The position numbers and the translations under genes are program-made. This document shows, piece after piece, positions 53,253 to 62,205 of a stretch of 64,000 nt of DNA (position 1 is its first letter; every line of letters begins with the position of its first letter). Origin of the DNA: Amycolatopsis iheyensis. GTDB taxonomy: Bacteria > Actinomycetota > Actinomycetes > Mycobacteriales > Pseudonocardiaceae. The stretch lies in NCBI RefSeq assembly GCF_024703995.1, contig NZ_JAMXQV010000001.1, forward strand, positions 496,001 through 560,000. The letters are read 5' to 3'. The notes under the pieces are model-generated. The model made no database searches, was not told the origin of the DNA, and saw only the letters and a list, made by a program, of their open reading frames with translations.

Positions 53253-53993
53253 TCACGACACGTCACGAAGCCACCTTCCGGGTCCGACGATGGGCAGGTT
53301 CATGCGGCGCAGGCACGCCCACATGGTCAGCTGGTTGGCGGTGAGCACCGGCTTGCCGAGCGCGGCTTCCAGGGGCTCGATCAGGTCGTAGGTGGGGAGG
53401 TTGGTGCAGCTGACGAAGATCGCTTCGGCCTCACCGTGGTCGGCGGCGAGGATGCGCTCGGCGATGGTCCGGTAGCTGACCTTCCAGATCCCGCCGCCCA
53501 GCCCGAGGTGATCGCTGGCGACGGTCCGGACGTTCAGCTCGGCGAGGAAGTCGTGCAGTGCCTGGGTGAGGTCGCCGTCGTAGGGCGTCAGCACCGAGAC
53601 GCGGTGCAGGTCGAGCTGGTGCAGCACCTCGGCCAGCGCGCCCGAGGTGGTGACGGCGTCCGGCGCGCCGGCGTCGCAGATCGCCTTGGTCAGCGAGCGC
53701 TCGTAGTCGACGCCGTTGACGAAGCTGCCCGACGTGCAGAGGTAGGCGACGACCTCGGGTTCGACGTGCAGCACGTCGCGGGTCGCGCTGGCCAGGTGGT
53801 GGCTGTCGCTGACCAGGCGCGCCATCTCCATGCTGACCGGCACCGGCTCGTACGGCGTCCGGGCGAGGTGGAGGGACACCTCCATCGGCACCCAGCGCCA
53901 GAGCTCGCGCTCCAGGGCGAGGTCGAACGGCGCGATCACCCCGATGCCGCGTTGCGCCAGCGGGCCGTCGAACGCCAGGAAGTCGAAATCCAA
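53253..53993 (-). CDS. Maleate cis-trans isomerase-like protein, two catalytic Cys
   Basis: 246 residues. The start is TTG 53993, chosen because GGAGG lies 7 nt upstream. Both catalytic Cys are present: C86 in LCTSGSFVNG and C196 in IFVSCTNLPTYDLI. KPVLTANQLTMWACLR is the shared C-terminal motif. It belongs to the Asp/Glu racemase superfamily; isomerisation of a maleate-like diacid is the best guess. Paired with the one-Cys paralogue downstream; the GntR operator at 54059 lies upstream. Confidence 0.78.
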   Translation of the reverse strand: MDFDFLAFDGPLAQRGIGVIAPFDLALERELWRWVPMEVSLHLARTPYEPVPVSMEMARLVSDSHHLASATRDVLHVEPEVVAYLCTSGSFVNGVDYERSLTKAICDAGAPDAVTTSGALAEVLHQLDLHRVSVLTPYDGDLTQALHDFLAELNVRTVASDHLGLGGGIWKVSYRTIAERILAADHGEAEAIFVSCTNLPTYDLIEPLEAALGKPVLTANQLTMWACLRRMNLPIVGPGRWLRDVS

Positions 53994-54058
53994 GGCTCAG
54001 CCTCCGGAATACGTCTGTACTTGATGACACGTCCGGTGCTCCGGGGGTCGTTCCTCGG

Positions 54059-54070
54059 ATTGTTGACAAT
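54059..54070. promoter_or_regulatory. GntR-type operator (site 3)
   Basis: ATTGTTGACAAT lies between the divergent isomerase-like gene and the 2-hydroxyacid dehydrogenase gene, 28 bp before the latter's start. Confidence 0.75.
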
Positions 54071-54097
54071 CATACGAGTGACTTTTACCGTGTCAAC

Positions 54098-55096
54098 GTG
54101 GTCGCCGCGGAAATCCAGGAAGCCCCGGTCCTGGCGGTGCTCTGTGGCGAGCACCGCCCACCGGACATGCGTGCTGTCGAATCCGGGGCGGTCGTGCGTT
54201 ACACGGACGCGGCGGGACTGCCCGAAGCGCTGTCCGGAGCCGACGCGCTCTTCGTCTACGACTTCCTCTCCACGGCCGTGCCGGGCGCCTGGCACGCCGC
54301 CGATCGCCTGCGCTGGCTGCACATCGCGAGTGCGGGCGTCGACCCGGTGCTGTTCCCCGGGCTGATCGAGAGCGAAGTGGTCCTGACCAACTCGCGCGGG
54401 GTCTTCGACGGCGCCATCGCGGAGTACGTGCTTGGTGTCGTCCTCGCCTTCGCGAAGGACTTCGCGCGGTCGCACGACCTGCAGCGCGAAGGCCGCTGGC
54501 TGCACCGCGAAACCGAGCGGGTCGCCGGGCGCGAGGTGGTGGTCGTCGGCACCGGGCCGATCGGGCGGGCCATCGCGCGGCTGTTGCGCGCCGCCGGGCT
54601 GCGGGTGAGTGGCGCCGGGCGCCGGGCGCGCACCGGCGACCCGGACTTCGGTGTCGTGCACGAGTCCGCGCGCCTGTCCGAGTTCCTGCCGGACGCCGAC
54701 TACGTCGTCGCCGTCGCGCCGCTGACCGAGCACACCAAGGGCATGTTCGACGCGCGCGCGTTCGCCGCGATGAAGCCGTCGGCGCGGTTCGTGAACGTGG
54801 GCCGGGGTGAGCTGGTCGTGACGTCCGACCTGGTCGCGGCGCTCGAGAACCGGGCCATCGCCGGCGCCGCGCTCGACGTGTTCGACACCGAGCCGCTGCC
54901 GTCGGACCACCCGCTGTGGACCATGCCGGACGTGCTGCTCTCGCCGCACATGTCCGGGGACTTCCTCGGCTGGCGGAACACACTGGTCGAGGTGTTCACC
55001 GAAAACTTCCGCCGCTGGCAGGCTGGGGAGCCGCTGCGCAATGTCGTCGACAAGTCGCTCGGCTACGTGCCGTCGGGGAACCAGGGAGCCGGATGA
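54098..55096 (+). CDS. D-isomer-specific 2-hydroxyacid dehydrogenase
   Basis: 332 residues. NAD-binding VVVVGTGPIGRAIARLL (GxGxxG), catalytic Arg in FVNVGRGELVV, Glu in LDVFDTEPLP, and His in LLSPHMSG. It reduces a 2-oxo acid or oxidises a D-2-hydroxy acid. GTG start, no strong ribosome site; the operator at 54059 is close enough to control it. It overlaps the following amidase by 4 nt. Within the cluster it could handle a 2-oxo diacid. Confidence 0.85.
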   Translation: MVAAEIQEAPVLAVLCGEHRPPDMRAVESGAVVRYTDAAGLPEALSGADALFVYDFLSTAVPGAWHAADRLRWLHIASAGVDPVLFPGLIESEVVLTNSRGVFDGAIAEYVLGVVLAFAKDFARSHDLQREGRWLHRETERVAGREVVVVGTGPIGRAIARLLRAAGLRVSGAGRRARTGDPDFGVVHESARLSEFLPDADYVVAVAPLTEHTKGMFDARAFAAMKPSARFVNVGRGELVVTSDLVAALENRAIAGAALDVFDTEPLPSDHPLWTMPDVLLSPHMSGDFLGWRNTLVEVFTENFRRWQAGEPLRNVVDKSLGYVPSGNQGAG

Positions 55097-56475
55097 ACGA
55101 CAGGATGCTGACCGCCAGCGAGCTCGTCGCCGCCTACGCGACCGGTGAGCTTTCACCGATCGAGGCGACGCAGAACGCGCTGCAGGCCATCGAAGACCGC
55201 GACGGCGAGTGCAACGCGTACTGCCTCGTCGACGCCGACCGTGCGCTGGAGCAGGCCAAGGCGTCCGAGGTGCGCTGGCGGGACGGCAACCCGATCGGCT
55301 GGCTCGACGGCGTGCCGTCGTCGATCAAGGACATGTTCCTGACGCAGGGGTGGCCGACCGTCCGGGGCTCGAAGAGCATCAGCCCGGACCAGCCGTGGGA
55401 CGTCGACAGCCCGGTCGCCGCGCGGATGCGCGAAGCCGGCCTGGTGGTGCTGGGCAAGACGACCACGCCCGAGATCGCCTGGAAGGGCGTCACCGACAGC
55501 CCGCTGTGCGGCATCACGCGCAACCCCGTCGACCCGTCGAAGACCGCGGGAGGTTCGAGCGGCGGCAGCGCCGCGGCCGTCGCGGCGGGGATGGGGGAGC
55601 TGTCCGTCGGGACCGACGGCGGTGGCTCGGTGCGGATCCCGGCGTCGTTCTGCGGGATCGTCGGGCTCAAGCCGACGCACGGCCGGATCCCGCTCTTCCC
55701 GGCGAGCCCGTTCGGGCCGCTGTCGCACGCCGGCCCGATGGCGCGGTCGGTGGACGACACCGCGCTGCTGCTGGACGTGCTGTCGATCCCGGACCACCGG
55801 GACCCGGCCGCGCTGGCGCCGCCGGTCGGCTCGTTCCGGGAGGCGGTCCGCCGCGACGTGCGCGGGCTGATCGCCGCGTTCTCGCCGACGCTCGGCTACG
55901 TCGACGTCGACCCGGAGGTGGCCGAGGTCGTCGCGGCGGCGGTGCGTGCGCTCGGCGACGCCGGACTGCGCATCGAGGAGACCGACCCCGGCTTCGCCGA
56001 CCCGAAGCCGGCGTTCGACATCCTCTGGTCCTCAGGCGCGGCGAAGCTGCTCGGCTCGTTCCCGCCCGGGTCCGAAGAGCACACCGACCCGGGCCTGCGG
56101 AAGGTCTGGGAGCTCGGCCGGAAGTGGTCGGCGAGCGACTACCTCGACGCGACCGCCGAGCGCGCTGCGCTGGGCATCCTGATGGGCGACTTCCACACGC
56201 GCTACGACGTGCTGATCACGCCGACCATCCCGATCCCCGCGTTCGAGGCCGGGCACGACGTCCCGCCCGGCAGCGGGCTGAGCGAGTGGCCGGAGTGGAC
56301 GCCGTTCACCTACCCGTTCAACATGACCCAGCAGCCGGCGATCAGCGTGCCGGCCGGGACGACGTCGACCGGGCTGCCGGTGGGCCTGCAGATCGTCGGG
56401 CCGCGGCACTCGGACGACCTCGTGCTGGCGGTGGCGAAGCTGCTGGAGGAAGTCCGGCCCTGGGCGCCCGCCTGA
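55093..56475 (+). CDS. Amidase (amidase signature family)
   Basis: 460 residues from the ATG overlapping the dehydrogenase stop. The Ser-cisSer-Lys triad is K79 (SSIKDMF), S155 (GGSSGGSAAAV) and S179 (DGGGSVRIPASF), with the usual spacing. It hydrolyses a carboxamide to acid and ammonia. In this cluster it probably opens the route by deamidating the starting compound before the isomerase and dehydrogenase steps; that order is inference. Confidence 0.88.
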   Translation: MNDRMLTASELVAAYATGELSPIEATQNALQAIEDRDGECNAYCLVDADRALEQAKASEVRWRDGNPIGWLDGVPSSIKDMFLTQGWPTVRGSKSISPDQPWDVDSPVAARMREAGLVVLGKTTTPEIAWKGVTDSPLCGITRNPVDPSKTAGGSSGGSAAAVAAGMGELSVGTDGGGSVRIPASFCGIVGLKPTHGRIPLFPASPFGPLSHAGPMARSVDDTALLLDVLSIPDHRDPAALAPPVGSFREAVRRDVRGLIAAFSPTLGYVDVDPEVAEVVAAAVRALGDAGLRIEETDPGFADPKPAFDILWSSGAAKLLGSFPPGSEEHTDPGLRKVWELGRKWSASDYLDATAERAALGILMGDFHTRYDVLITPTIPIPAFEAGHDVPPGSGLSEWPEWTPFTYPFNMTQQPAISVPAGTTSTGLPVGLQIVGPRHSDDLVLAVAKLLEEVRPWAPA

Positions 56476-56533
56476 CCACACGTGAGGGTGAAACCCCGGC
56501 CGCGGCGGGGAAAGCTGTGCCAACCTCGGCCGG

Positions 56534-56791
56534 GTGAACGCTGAAGGCTGGCGGTACGAGCGCGCCATTCCGACCGTCGACGTGACCGGCGAGCCGACCC
56601 GCGTGGTGGTGGGCCTGGTCGAGCGGGGTGACCGGCTCACGGCGGCGCTCCGGGTGGACGACGGCAAAGCGGTCATGGTCCCGTTGGAGATGGGCGGCGA
56701 GCTGCTCAAGGCACTGCGCGAGACGCTCGAGAGCTGGTGGCGCCTCGACGGCAGCCGCGACCTGACCCCGGAGCCCCGCGTCGGCCGGTAG
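56534..56791 (+). CDS. Small hypothetical protein
   Basis: 85 residues from GTG 56534. Not recognised. Appears to be a beta-rich small domain (RVVVGLVERGDRLTAALRVD) with a helix (LLKALRETLESWW). It precedes the MaoC gene by 23 bp and may share its transcript. Confidence 0.55.
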   Translation: MNAEGWRYERAIPTVDVTGEPTRVVVGLVERGDRLTAALRVDDGKAVMVPLEMGGELLKALRETLESWWRLDGSRDLTPEPRVGR

Positions 56792-56814
56792 CGCGCGGGT
56801 GGCACGCTGCGGCC

Positions 56815-57261
56815 ATGACGAAGTACTTCGAGGACTACGTCCCGGACGCGACCCACGACTGCGGGACCGTCGAGGTCACCGAGGCCGACATCCTGGAGTT
56901 CGGCCGGCGCTACGACCCGCAGGTCTTCCACACCGACCCGGTCGCGGCGGCGGACGGCCCGTTCGGTGGGCTGATCGCCAGCGGCTGGCACACCGCGAGC
57001 CTGATGATGAGGCTCTACGCCGACAACTACCTGTCCACTGTGTCCAGTTTGGGCAGTCCGGGTGTCGACGAGCTGCGCTGGCCGCGGCCCGTGCGGCCGG
57101 GTGACGTGCTGCGGTTGCGCGCCACCGTCACCGAGGCGCGGCTATCGCGGTCGAAGCCCGACCGGGGGCTGGTGCGCACGCGCGTCGAGTTCGTCGGCGC
57201 CGAGGACGCGGTCGTGTTCAGCGCGAGCCTGCTGAACCTCATCCTGGTGCGCCCGGGCTGA
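56815..57261 (+). CDS. MaoC-like (R)-hydratase family protein
   Basis: 148 residues with a hot-dog fold. YDPQVFHTDPVAAADGPFGGLIASGWHTASL is the MaoC signature; the Asp-His pair for enoyl-CoA hydration is in the FHTD segment. Substrate probably an enoyl-CoA. Its 3' end overlaps the converging MFS gene by 23 nt. Confidence 0.88.
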   Translation: MTKYFEDYVPDATHDCGTVEVTEADILEFGRRYDPQVFHTDPVAAADGPFGGLIASGWHTASLMMRLYADNYLSTVSSLGSPGVDELRWPRPVRPGDVLRLRATVTEARLSRSKPDRGLVRTRVEFVGAEDAVVFSASLLNLILVRPG

Positions 57262-58471
57262 CGGGTTCGCGGCGCACCAGGCGCCGCACCTGCGGGTGGC
57301 TCGCGACGAGCACGGTCGCGCCGATGACCAGGGCCGCGCCGCCGAGCAGCGTCGCCTCGCGGCCGGCGTGCTCGGCCAGCGGGCCCGCGGCGATCTGGCC
57401 GAGCGGCATCGCGACGAACGAGCCGAGCATGTCGTAGGAGTAGACGCGGGCGAGCTTCTCCGGCGGGATGTGCTCCTGCAGCGAGACGTCCCACGCGACC
57501 GCGAACTGCTCGATCGCGATACCGGTGAGGAACATCGCGAACAGCAGCGGCAGCAGGTAGGGCGTTTCGCCGAGGACCAGCATCGGCAGCGCGTCGACCG
57601 TCACGAGCGCGACGCCGATCAGCAGCATCCGCCGGGGTTGCCAGTGTGCGGCGATGACGCCGCCGAGCAGGGAGCCGGCTGTCTGCCCGGCGAGGGCGAG
57701 GCCCCAGCCGGTGCGGCCGAAGGTGTCGTCGGCGACGAGCGGGCCGAGCACCCTCAGCGCGCCGGCGGTCACAGCGTTCACGACCATGAACTGCAGCACC
57801 ACGAGCCACACCCAAGGCCGGGAGCTGAACTCCCGCCAGCCTTCGGCGAGCTCGCCGAGCGGGCGGCGGCCCGGGATCCGCTCGCCGCGCGGCAGGCGGA
57901 TGCGGTGGTAGGACACGGCGGCGGCGAGGAAGAGTACGGCGTTGCCGGCGAGTGCCCAGCCCGACCCGGCGAAGGCGACGAGGACGCCGGCAAGCCCGGC
58001 GCCGGCGATGCGGCCGGTGTTGGACAGCAGCCGGACCAGCGCGTTCGCCGGCGTGAGCAGCCGCGCGGGCACGGTCAACGGTGTGAGCGACGCGGCCGCG
58101 GGCAGCGAGATCGCCGAGACGGCGCCGTTGACCAGGCTGAGCCCGACCAGCAGCGGAACGGAAGCGAAGCCACCGAGGACACTGACGGCGATCGCGGCCT
58201 GCGTGAGGGCGGCTGCGGTTTCGGTGCCCTGCAGGATGACCGAGCGGGGCAGCCGGTCGGCCAGCATCCCGCCGAAGAGCACGAGCAGCACGTTGGCGAT
58301 CGACCGCGCCCCGACGACGATCCCGAGGTCCACGGCGGAACCGGTGAGGTCGAGGACGGCGAAGGCCAGCGCGAAGGGCGCGACGGCGTTGGCGAAGTCG
58401 GCGAAGGTGCGCCCGGTGACCAGGGCGCGGAAGCGGGGTTCTCGCAGCGGCACGAGCAGTGGGGTGGCCAT
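57239..58471 (-). CDS. MFS transporter (enterobactin-exporter type)
   Basis: 410 residues with about 12 hydrophobic helices. GGMLADRLPRSVILQGTE is motif A; the start RALVTGRTFADFANAVAPFALAFAV resembles the MFS_3 exporter group. A long frame upstream is discarded in favour of the ATG at 58471. It follows an ArsR-type regulator by 35 nt on the same strand, so the pair forms an operon controlled by that regulator. Confidence 0.88.
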   Translation of the reverse strand: MATPLLVPLREPRFRALVTGRTFADFANAVAPFALAFAVLDLTGSAVDLGIVVGARSIANVLLVLFGGMLADRLPRSVILQGTETAAALTQAAIAVSVLGGFASVPLLVGLSLVNGAVSAISLPAAASLTPLTVPARLLTPANALVRLLSNTGRIAGAGLAGVLVAFAGSGWALAGNAVLFLAAAVSYHRIRLPRGERIPGRRPLGELAEGWREFSSRPWVWLVVLQFMVVNAVTAGALRVLGPLVADDTFGRTGWGLALAGQTAGSLLGGVIAAHWQPRRMLLIGVALVTVDALPMLVLGETPYLLPLLFAMFLTGIAIEQFAVAWDVSLQEHIPPEKLARVYSYDMLGSFVAMPLGQIAAGPLAEHAGREATLLGGAALVIGATVLVASHPQVRRLVRREPVSPGAPG

Positions 58472-58506
58472 GGGCGGCTCCGGGTTCGGGGGGACGGGAA
58501 GAGTGC

Positions 58507-59016
58507 TCAGGGGGATTCGGCCAGCTCGAACAGCGCCATGCTCGCGCTGACCCGCACCGTCCCCGGTGTTCGCGGTGCCCGCGCCGCGTCGTGCAGCTCC
58601 TGGCTCAGTGCCGATGCCTGCTTCAGCAGCCGGGCCCACACCTCCGGGTCCACCCAGAGCTCGGCGTCCGTCAGCGAGGCCGGCCGGTCCGGTGCGCGCT
58701 GCGACGCCCGGCGCAGCAGCTCGCCCGCGATGGCCTTCGTCAGCAGCTGCTTCTCGACCGGGTCGCGGCTCGTCACGCGGCGGCCCGAGTCCGGGTCGTG
58801 GCGGTAGCGCTTTGCGCGGCCACCGCGGATGTGGACTTCCTCCGCCACCTCCACCAGGCCCGCTTCGTGCAGGCGCCGCAGGTGGTAGCTGATGTTCGCC
58901 TGCGTTTCGCCCAGCTCGCGCGCGGCCTCGGCCGCGCTCATCGCCGTGCCCGTCAACAGCGACAGCATTCGCATGCGGAGCGGGTGCGCCAGAACGCGCA
59001 GGTGATCGTGGGGCAT
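58507..59016 (-). CDS. ArsR-family helix-turn-helix regulator
   Basis: 169 residues. The winged helix (RVLAHPLRMRMLSLLTGTAM, AREL-GETQANISYHLRRLHEAGLVEV) matches ArsR; no Cys metal site, so it probably responds to a small molecule or acts constitutively. First gene of an operon with the MFS exporter. Confidence 0.85.
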   Translation of the reverse strand: MPHDHLRVLAHPLRMRMLSLLTGTAMSAAEAARELGETQANISYHLRRLHEAGLVEVAEEVHIRGGRAKRYRHDPDSGRRVTSRDPVEKQLLTKAIAGELLRRASQRAPDRPASLTDAELWVDPEVWARLLKQASALSQELHDAARAPRTPGTVRVSASMALFELAESP

Positions 59017-59112
59017 GCGGCCAGTCTGCCACGACCGTCAAAGAGTTATTTGGGGGTCTCGTTGGACGGGAAGATCGCCCCGGTCGTCCGATGTCTGTGC
59101 TGTGCTGGACGT

Positions 59113-60063
59113 ATGCGTATGACGATCTTGGGCCGCAGCGGCCTGGAAGTGTCGAAGATCGCCTTCGGCACCTGGCAGCTCGGCGGCGACTGGGGCGCGT
59201 TCGACGAGGACACCGCGATCGCGGCCGTCCACCACGCGCGCGACCTCGGCGTGAACTTCTTCGACACCGCCCAGGCCTACGGCCGCGGCCGGGCCGAGGT
59301 GCTGCTGGGGCGCGCTCTCAAGAACCAGGGCGACGTCGTTCTCGCCACCAAGGGCGGCATCAACCCGCGCGCGCAGCGGCCCCGCGACTCGCGCCGCGCC
59401 TGGCTCACCCAGGGGCTCGACCAGAGCCTGCGCAACCTCGACGTCGACCACATCGACCTCTACCAGGTGCACTGGCCCGACCCGGACACCCCGGCCGCGG
59501 ACGTCGCCGGGCTGCTGCGGGAGTTCGTCGACGCCGGCAAGATCCGGCACGTCGGCGTCTCGAACTACAACGCGGAACAGCTCGCGGACTTCGGCGCGGC
59601 GGAGACCCTGCAGCCGCCCTACCACCTGTTCCGCCGCGGGATCGAGACCGATCCACTGCCGTATGCAAAGAACCACGACATCGGCGTTTTTGTATACAGT
59701 CCGCTCGGCAGTGGCCTGCTCACGGGCGCGCTCACCCCGGACACGACGTTCGAGACCACCGACTGGCGCTCCAAGTCGAGCGCCTTCCAGGGCGACAACC
59801 TGCGCCGCAACCTCAAGATCGTCGACGAGCTCAAAGCGTTCGCCGCCCAGCGCGGGCTCGCGGTCGGCCAGCTCGCGATCGCCTGGACGCTCGCCCGGCC
59901 CGGAGTGCACGCCGCGATCGTCGGCGCGCGGCAGCCGAGGCACATCGAGGCGAGTCTCGCGGCCGCGGACGTCGAGCTGACATCCGATGACCTGGCCGAA
60001 ATCGACCGGATCACCGCCGACGCCGTCCAGGTCGCCGGCGCCGCGCCGGAAGGGATCGCCTAG
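59113..60063 (+). CDS. Aldo/keto reductase family oxidoreductase
   Basis: 316 residues, starting at ATG 59113 or 59119. Tetrad: Asp/Tyr in NFFDTAQAYGRGRAE, Lys in VVLATKGG, and His in LYQVHWPDPDT. VHAAIVGARQPRHIEA binds NADP. One GTATACAA copy (59692, reverse orientation) lies at Val-Tyr-Ser. The stop overlaps the stop of the converging pqqB. Confidence 0.9.
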   Translation: MRMTILGRSGLEVSKIAFGTWQLGGDWGAFDEDTAIAAVHHARDLGVNFFDTAQAYGRGRAEVLLGRALKNQGDVVLATKGGINPRAQRPRDSRRAWLTQGLDQSLRNLDVDHIDLYQVHWPDPDTPAADVAGLLREFVDAGKIRHVGVSNYNAEQLADFGAAETLQPPYHLFRRGIETDPLPYAKNHDIGVFVYSPLGSGLLTGALTPDTTFETTDWRSKSSAFQGDNLRRNLKIVDELKAFAAQRGLAVGQLAIAWTLARPGVHAAIVGARQPRHIEASLAAADVELTSDDLAEIDRITADAVQVAGAAPEGIA

Positions 60064-60887
60064 AACTCGAACGTGGTGCCGTCCACCGGGAGCAGCCCGC
60101 CGGCGGAAAGCACGGCCGCGTGCTCGGGCGACGCCGGGTCGAGCACCGGGTTCGTGTTGTTCAGGTGCGTGAACGCCCAGCGGCCGGGCCGGCCGGCGAG
60201 CCGGGACAGGCTCGCGGTGATCGGCAGGTGCCCCATCGCGAGCTGGTCCGGGCCGCCGACGCCCGCCATCTCGTCCGGCGCGTAGAACGTTCCGTCCAGC
60301 AACACGAGCGAAGCACCCGCGACGAAGTCGTCGAACCCGGCCGGCCAGCTCGCGAGGCACGGCGCGTACACCAGCGAACCGCCGGTCGAGAGATCCGTGA
60401 TCCGGTAGGCGACCACCCACGGACCGGGCCCGGTGGCCGAAACGTACTTCGGCCGCTTGTCGCTCACCGGCAGCGAAGAGACCGCCAGCCCGGGAAAGTC
60501 CGTGAGAGCCGTCCAGCCGCCGTAGCCGTCGACGATCGCGCGGAAGGGCGACAACGCGTCGGACACCGCGTCCGGCGCGAACACCGGCAGCCTGCCGGCC
60601 TCGCGGAGCATCAGCAGGCCCATCGAGTGGTCGAGCTCGGCGTCGGTGAGCAGCACCCCGCGCACCGGGATCTCGCGCGGCCCCGGCCCCGCGCGCAACG
60701 CCGGCGTCGAGAGGATCTGCGCCCGGATGTCCGGTGAGCAGTTGAGCAGGTACCAGCCGGCGCCGTCCGCGCTGACCGCGACGCAGTCCTGCGTGCGCGG
60801 CGGGAGCCCGGCCGTGCACAGGCGGCACGCACAGTTCCACTGTGGACACCCGCCGCCCGCCGCGGTGCCGAGCAGGATCACCTTCAC
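60060..60887 (-). CDS. pqqB: Pyrroloquinoline quinone biosynthesis protein PqqB
   Basis: 275 residues, metallo-beta-lactamase fold. VILLGTAAGGGCPQWNCACRLC is the PqqB signature; the lid LLTDAELDHSMGLLMLREA carries the modified metal motif and FTHLNNTNPVL ends it. PqqB hydroxylates the Tyr of the crosslinked PqqA product. GTG start overlaps the pqqE stop. It is last in this operon rather than second. Confidence 0.92.
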   Translation of the reverse strand: MKVILLGTAAGGGCPQWNCACRLCTAGLPPRTQDCVAVSADGAGWYLLNCSPDIRAQILSTPALRAGPGPREIPVRGVLLTDAELDHSMGLLMLREAGRLPVFAPDAVSDALSPFRAIVDGYGGWTALTDFPGLAVSSLPVSDKRPKYVSATGPGPWVVAYRITDLSTGGSLVYAPCLASWPAGFDDFVAGASLVLLDGTFYAPDEMAGVGGPDQLAMGHLPITASLSRLAGRPGRWAFTHLNNTNPVLDPASPEHAAVLSAGGLLPVDGTTFEF

Positions 60888-61948
60888 CGGCGCATCACCA
60901 GCTCGGACTCGGGCGGCCGCGCCAGAACCAGGTCGACGACCGACCGCTGCGGCGACCGGGAGCACACCGGGTCGGTCGCCGCGGCGTCGCCGGTGAGCAG
61001 GAACGCCTGGCAGCGGCAGCCACCGAAGTCGACGCCGCGGCGGTCGCACGTCCGGCACGGCTCGGCCATCCAGTCCTCGCCGCGGTAGGCGTTGAACGAC
61101 GACGAGGAGTACCAGATCTCGGCGAGCGGGGTGTCGCGGACGTTGGACAGCGAGAGCGTCGAAATCGCCGACGCCGCCGGGCACGGCAGCACGGTCCCGT
61201 CCGGCGCCACGGTCAGCTGCCGCGCGCCCCACCCGTACATGCACGGCTTCGGGTACGGCTCGTGGTAGTCGGCGACGACGTAGACGATCTCCATCGTGCC
61301 CCGCAACCGCGAGACGGCCGCGCGCACCACCGGCTCGGCGGCGGCGAGCTGGGCGGGCGTCGGCATCAGCGCCTCGCGGTTGCGCAACGCCCAGCCGTAG
61401 TACTGGGTGTTCGCCAGCTCCAGGCGGTCCGCGCCCATCCGCTCGGCCAGCTCGATGATCGCGGCGAGCTGGTCGTGGTTGCGCCGGTGCAGCACGACGT
61501 TCAGCGACAGCGGCAGCCCCGATTCCTTGACCAGCGCGGCCGCGGCCAGCTTCCGGTCGAACGCCTTCGCGCCGGCCAGCAGGTCGGCACGCTCCCGCGT
61601 CGCGCCCTGCGCCGACAGCTGGACGTGCGCGAGACCGCGGGAAACCAGGTCGTCGAGCCGTGCTTCGGTCAGCCCGAGCCCGGAGGTGACGAGGTTGACG
61701 TAGCAACCGAGCGAGCTCGCGTGCTCGACCAACGAAGGCAGGTCCGGCCGCGCCAACGGCTCGCCACCGGACATGTGCACCTGCAGCACACCCAGCTCAC
61801 GCGCTTGCGACAACACGGAGATCCAGTCCGAAGTGGACAACTCCGCGGCCCGCGAGACGAGCTCGAGCGGGTTCGAGCAATAAGGACAGTGCAGCGGGCA
61901 CCGGTGGGTCAGCTCGGCCAGCAGCCCGAGCGGCGGGGTCACGTCCAC
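60884..61948 (-). CDS. pqqE: PQQ biosynthesis radical SAM protein PqqE
   Basis: 354 residues. Radical SAM cluster C17-x3-C21-x2-C24 (CPLHCPYC), GGEPL, and a C-terminal SPASM region with several Cys (CPAAS, CRTCDRRGVDFGGCRC). It crosslinks Glu and Tyr in PqqA while held by PqqD. GTG start overlaps pqqD. Confidence 0.95.
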   Translation of the reverse strand: MDVTPPLGLLAELTHRCPLHCPYCSNPLELVSRAAELSTSDWISVLSQARELGVLQVHMSGGEPLARPDLPSLVEHASSLGCYVNLVTSGLGLTEARLDDLVSRGLAHVQLSAQGATRERADLLAGAKAFDRKLAAAALVKESGLPLSLNVVLHRRNHDQLAAIIELAERMGADRLELANTQYYGWALRNREALMPTPAQLAAAEPVVRAAVSRLRGTMEIVYVVADYHEPYPKPCMYGWGARQLTVAPDGTVLPCPAASAISTLSLSNVRDTPLAEIWYSSSSFNAYRGEDWMAEPCRTCDRRGVDFGGCRCQAFLLTGDAAATDPVCSRSPQRSVVDLVLARPPESELVMRR

Positions 61949-62205
61949 GCGACCACCTGCCGCTCGCCCAGCCGGGCCAGCACGTCGAGGACGTCCTGCT
62001 CGCGGACGCCGGTGAAGCGCTTTCCCAGGATCTCGGTGATGTCGGTGACGGTCCGCGCGCCGTCGCAGAGCTCGAGCACCGCGGCCGCCGTCGTGTTCGG
62101 CACCAGGACTCCCTCGGGGAACAGCAGCACGTGCGTTTCCCGGACGTGGTCGAAGCTCAGCCGGACGCCGCGCCGCAGCCGGGGCACCGAGCCGACGGCG
62201 ATCAT
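61939..62205 (-). CDS. pqqD: PQQ biosynthesis peptide chaperone PqqD
   Basis: 88 residues, wHTH RiPP recognition element (RLRRGVRLSFDHVRETHVLL, then VLELCDGARTVTDITEIL). It presents PqqA to PqqE. The start overlaps pqqC and the end overlaps pqqE. Confidence 0.93.
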   Translation of the reverse strand: MIAVGSVPRLRRGVRLSFDHVRETHVLLFPEGVLVPNTTAAAVLELCDGARTVTDITEILGKRFTGVREQDVLDVLARLGERQVVAWT

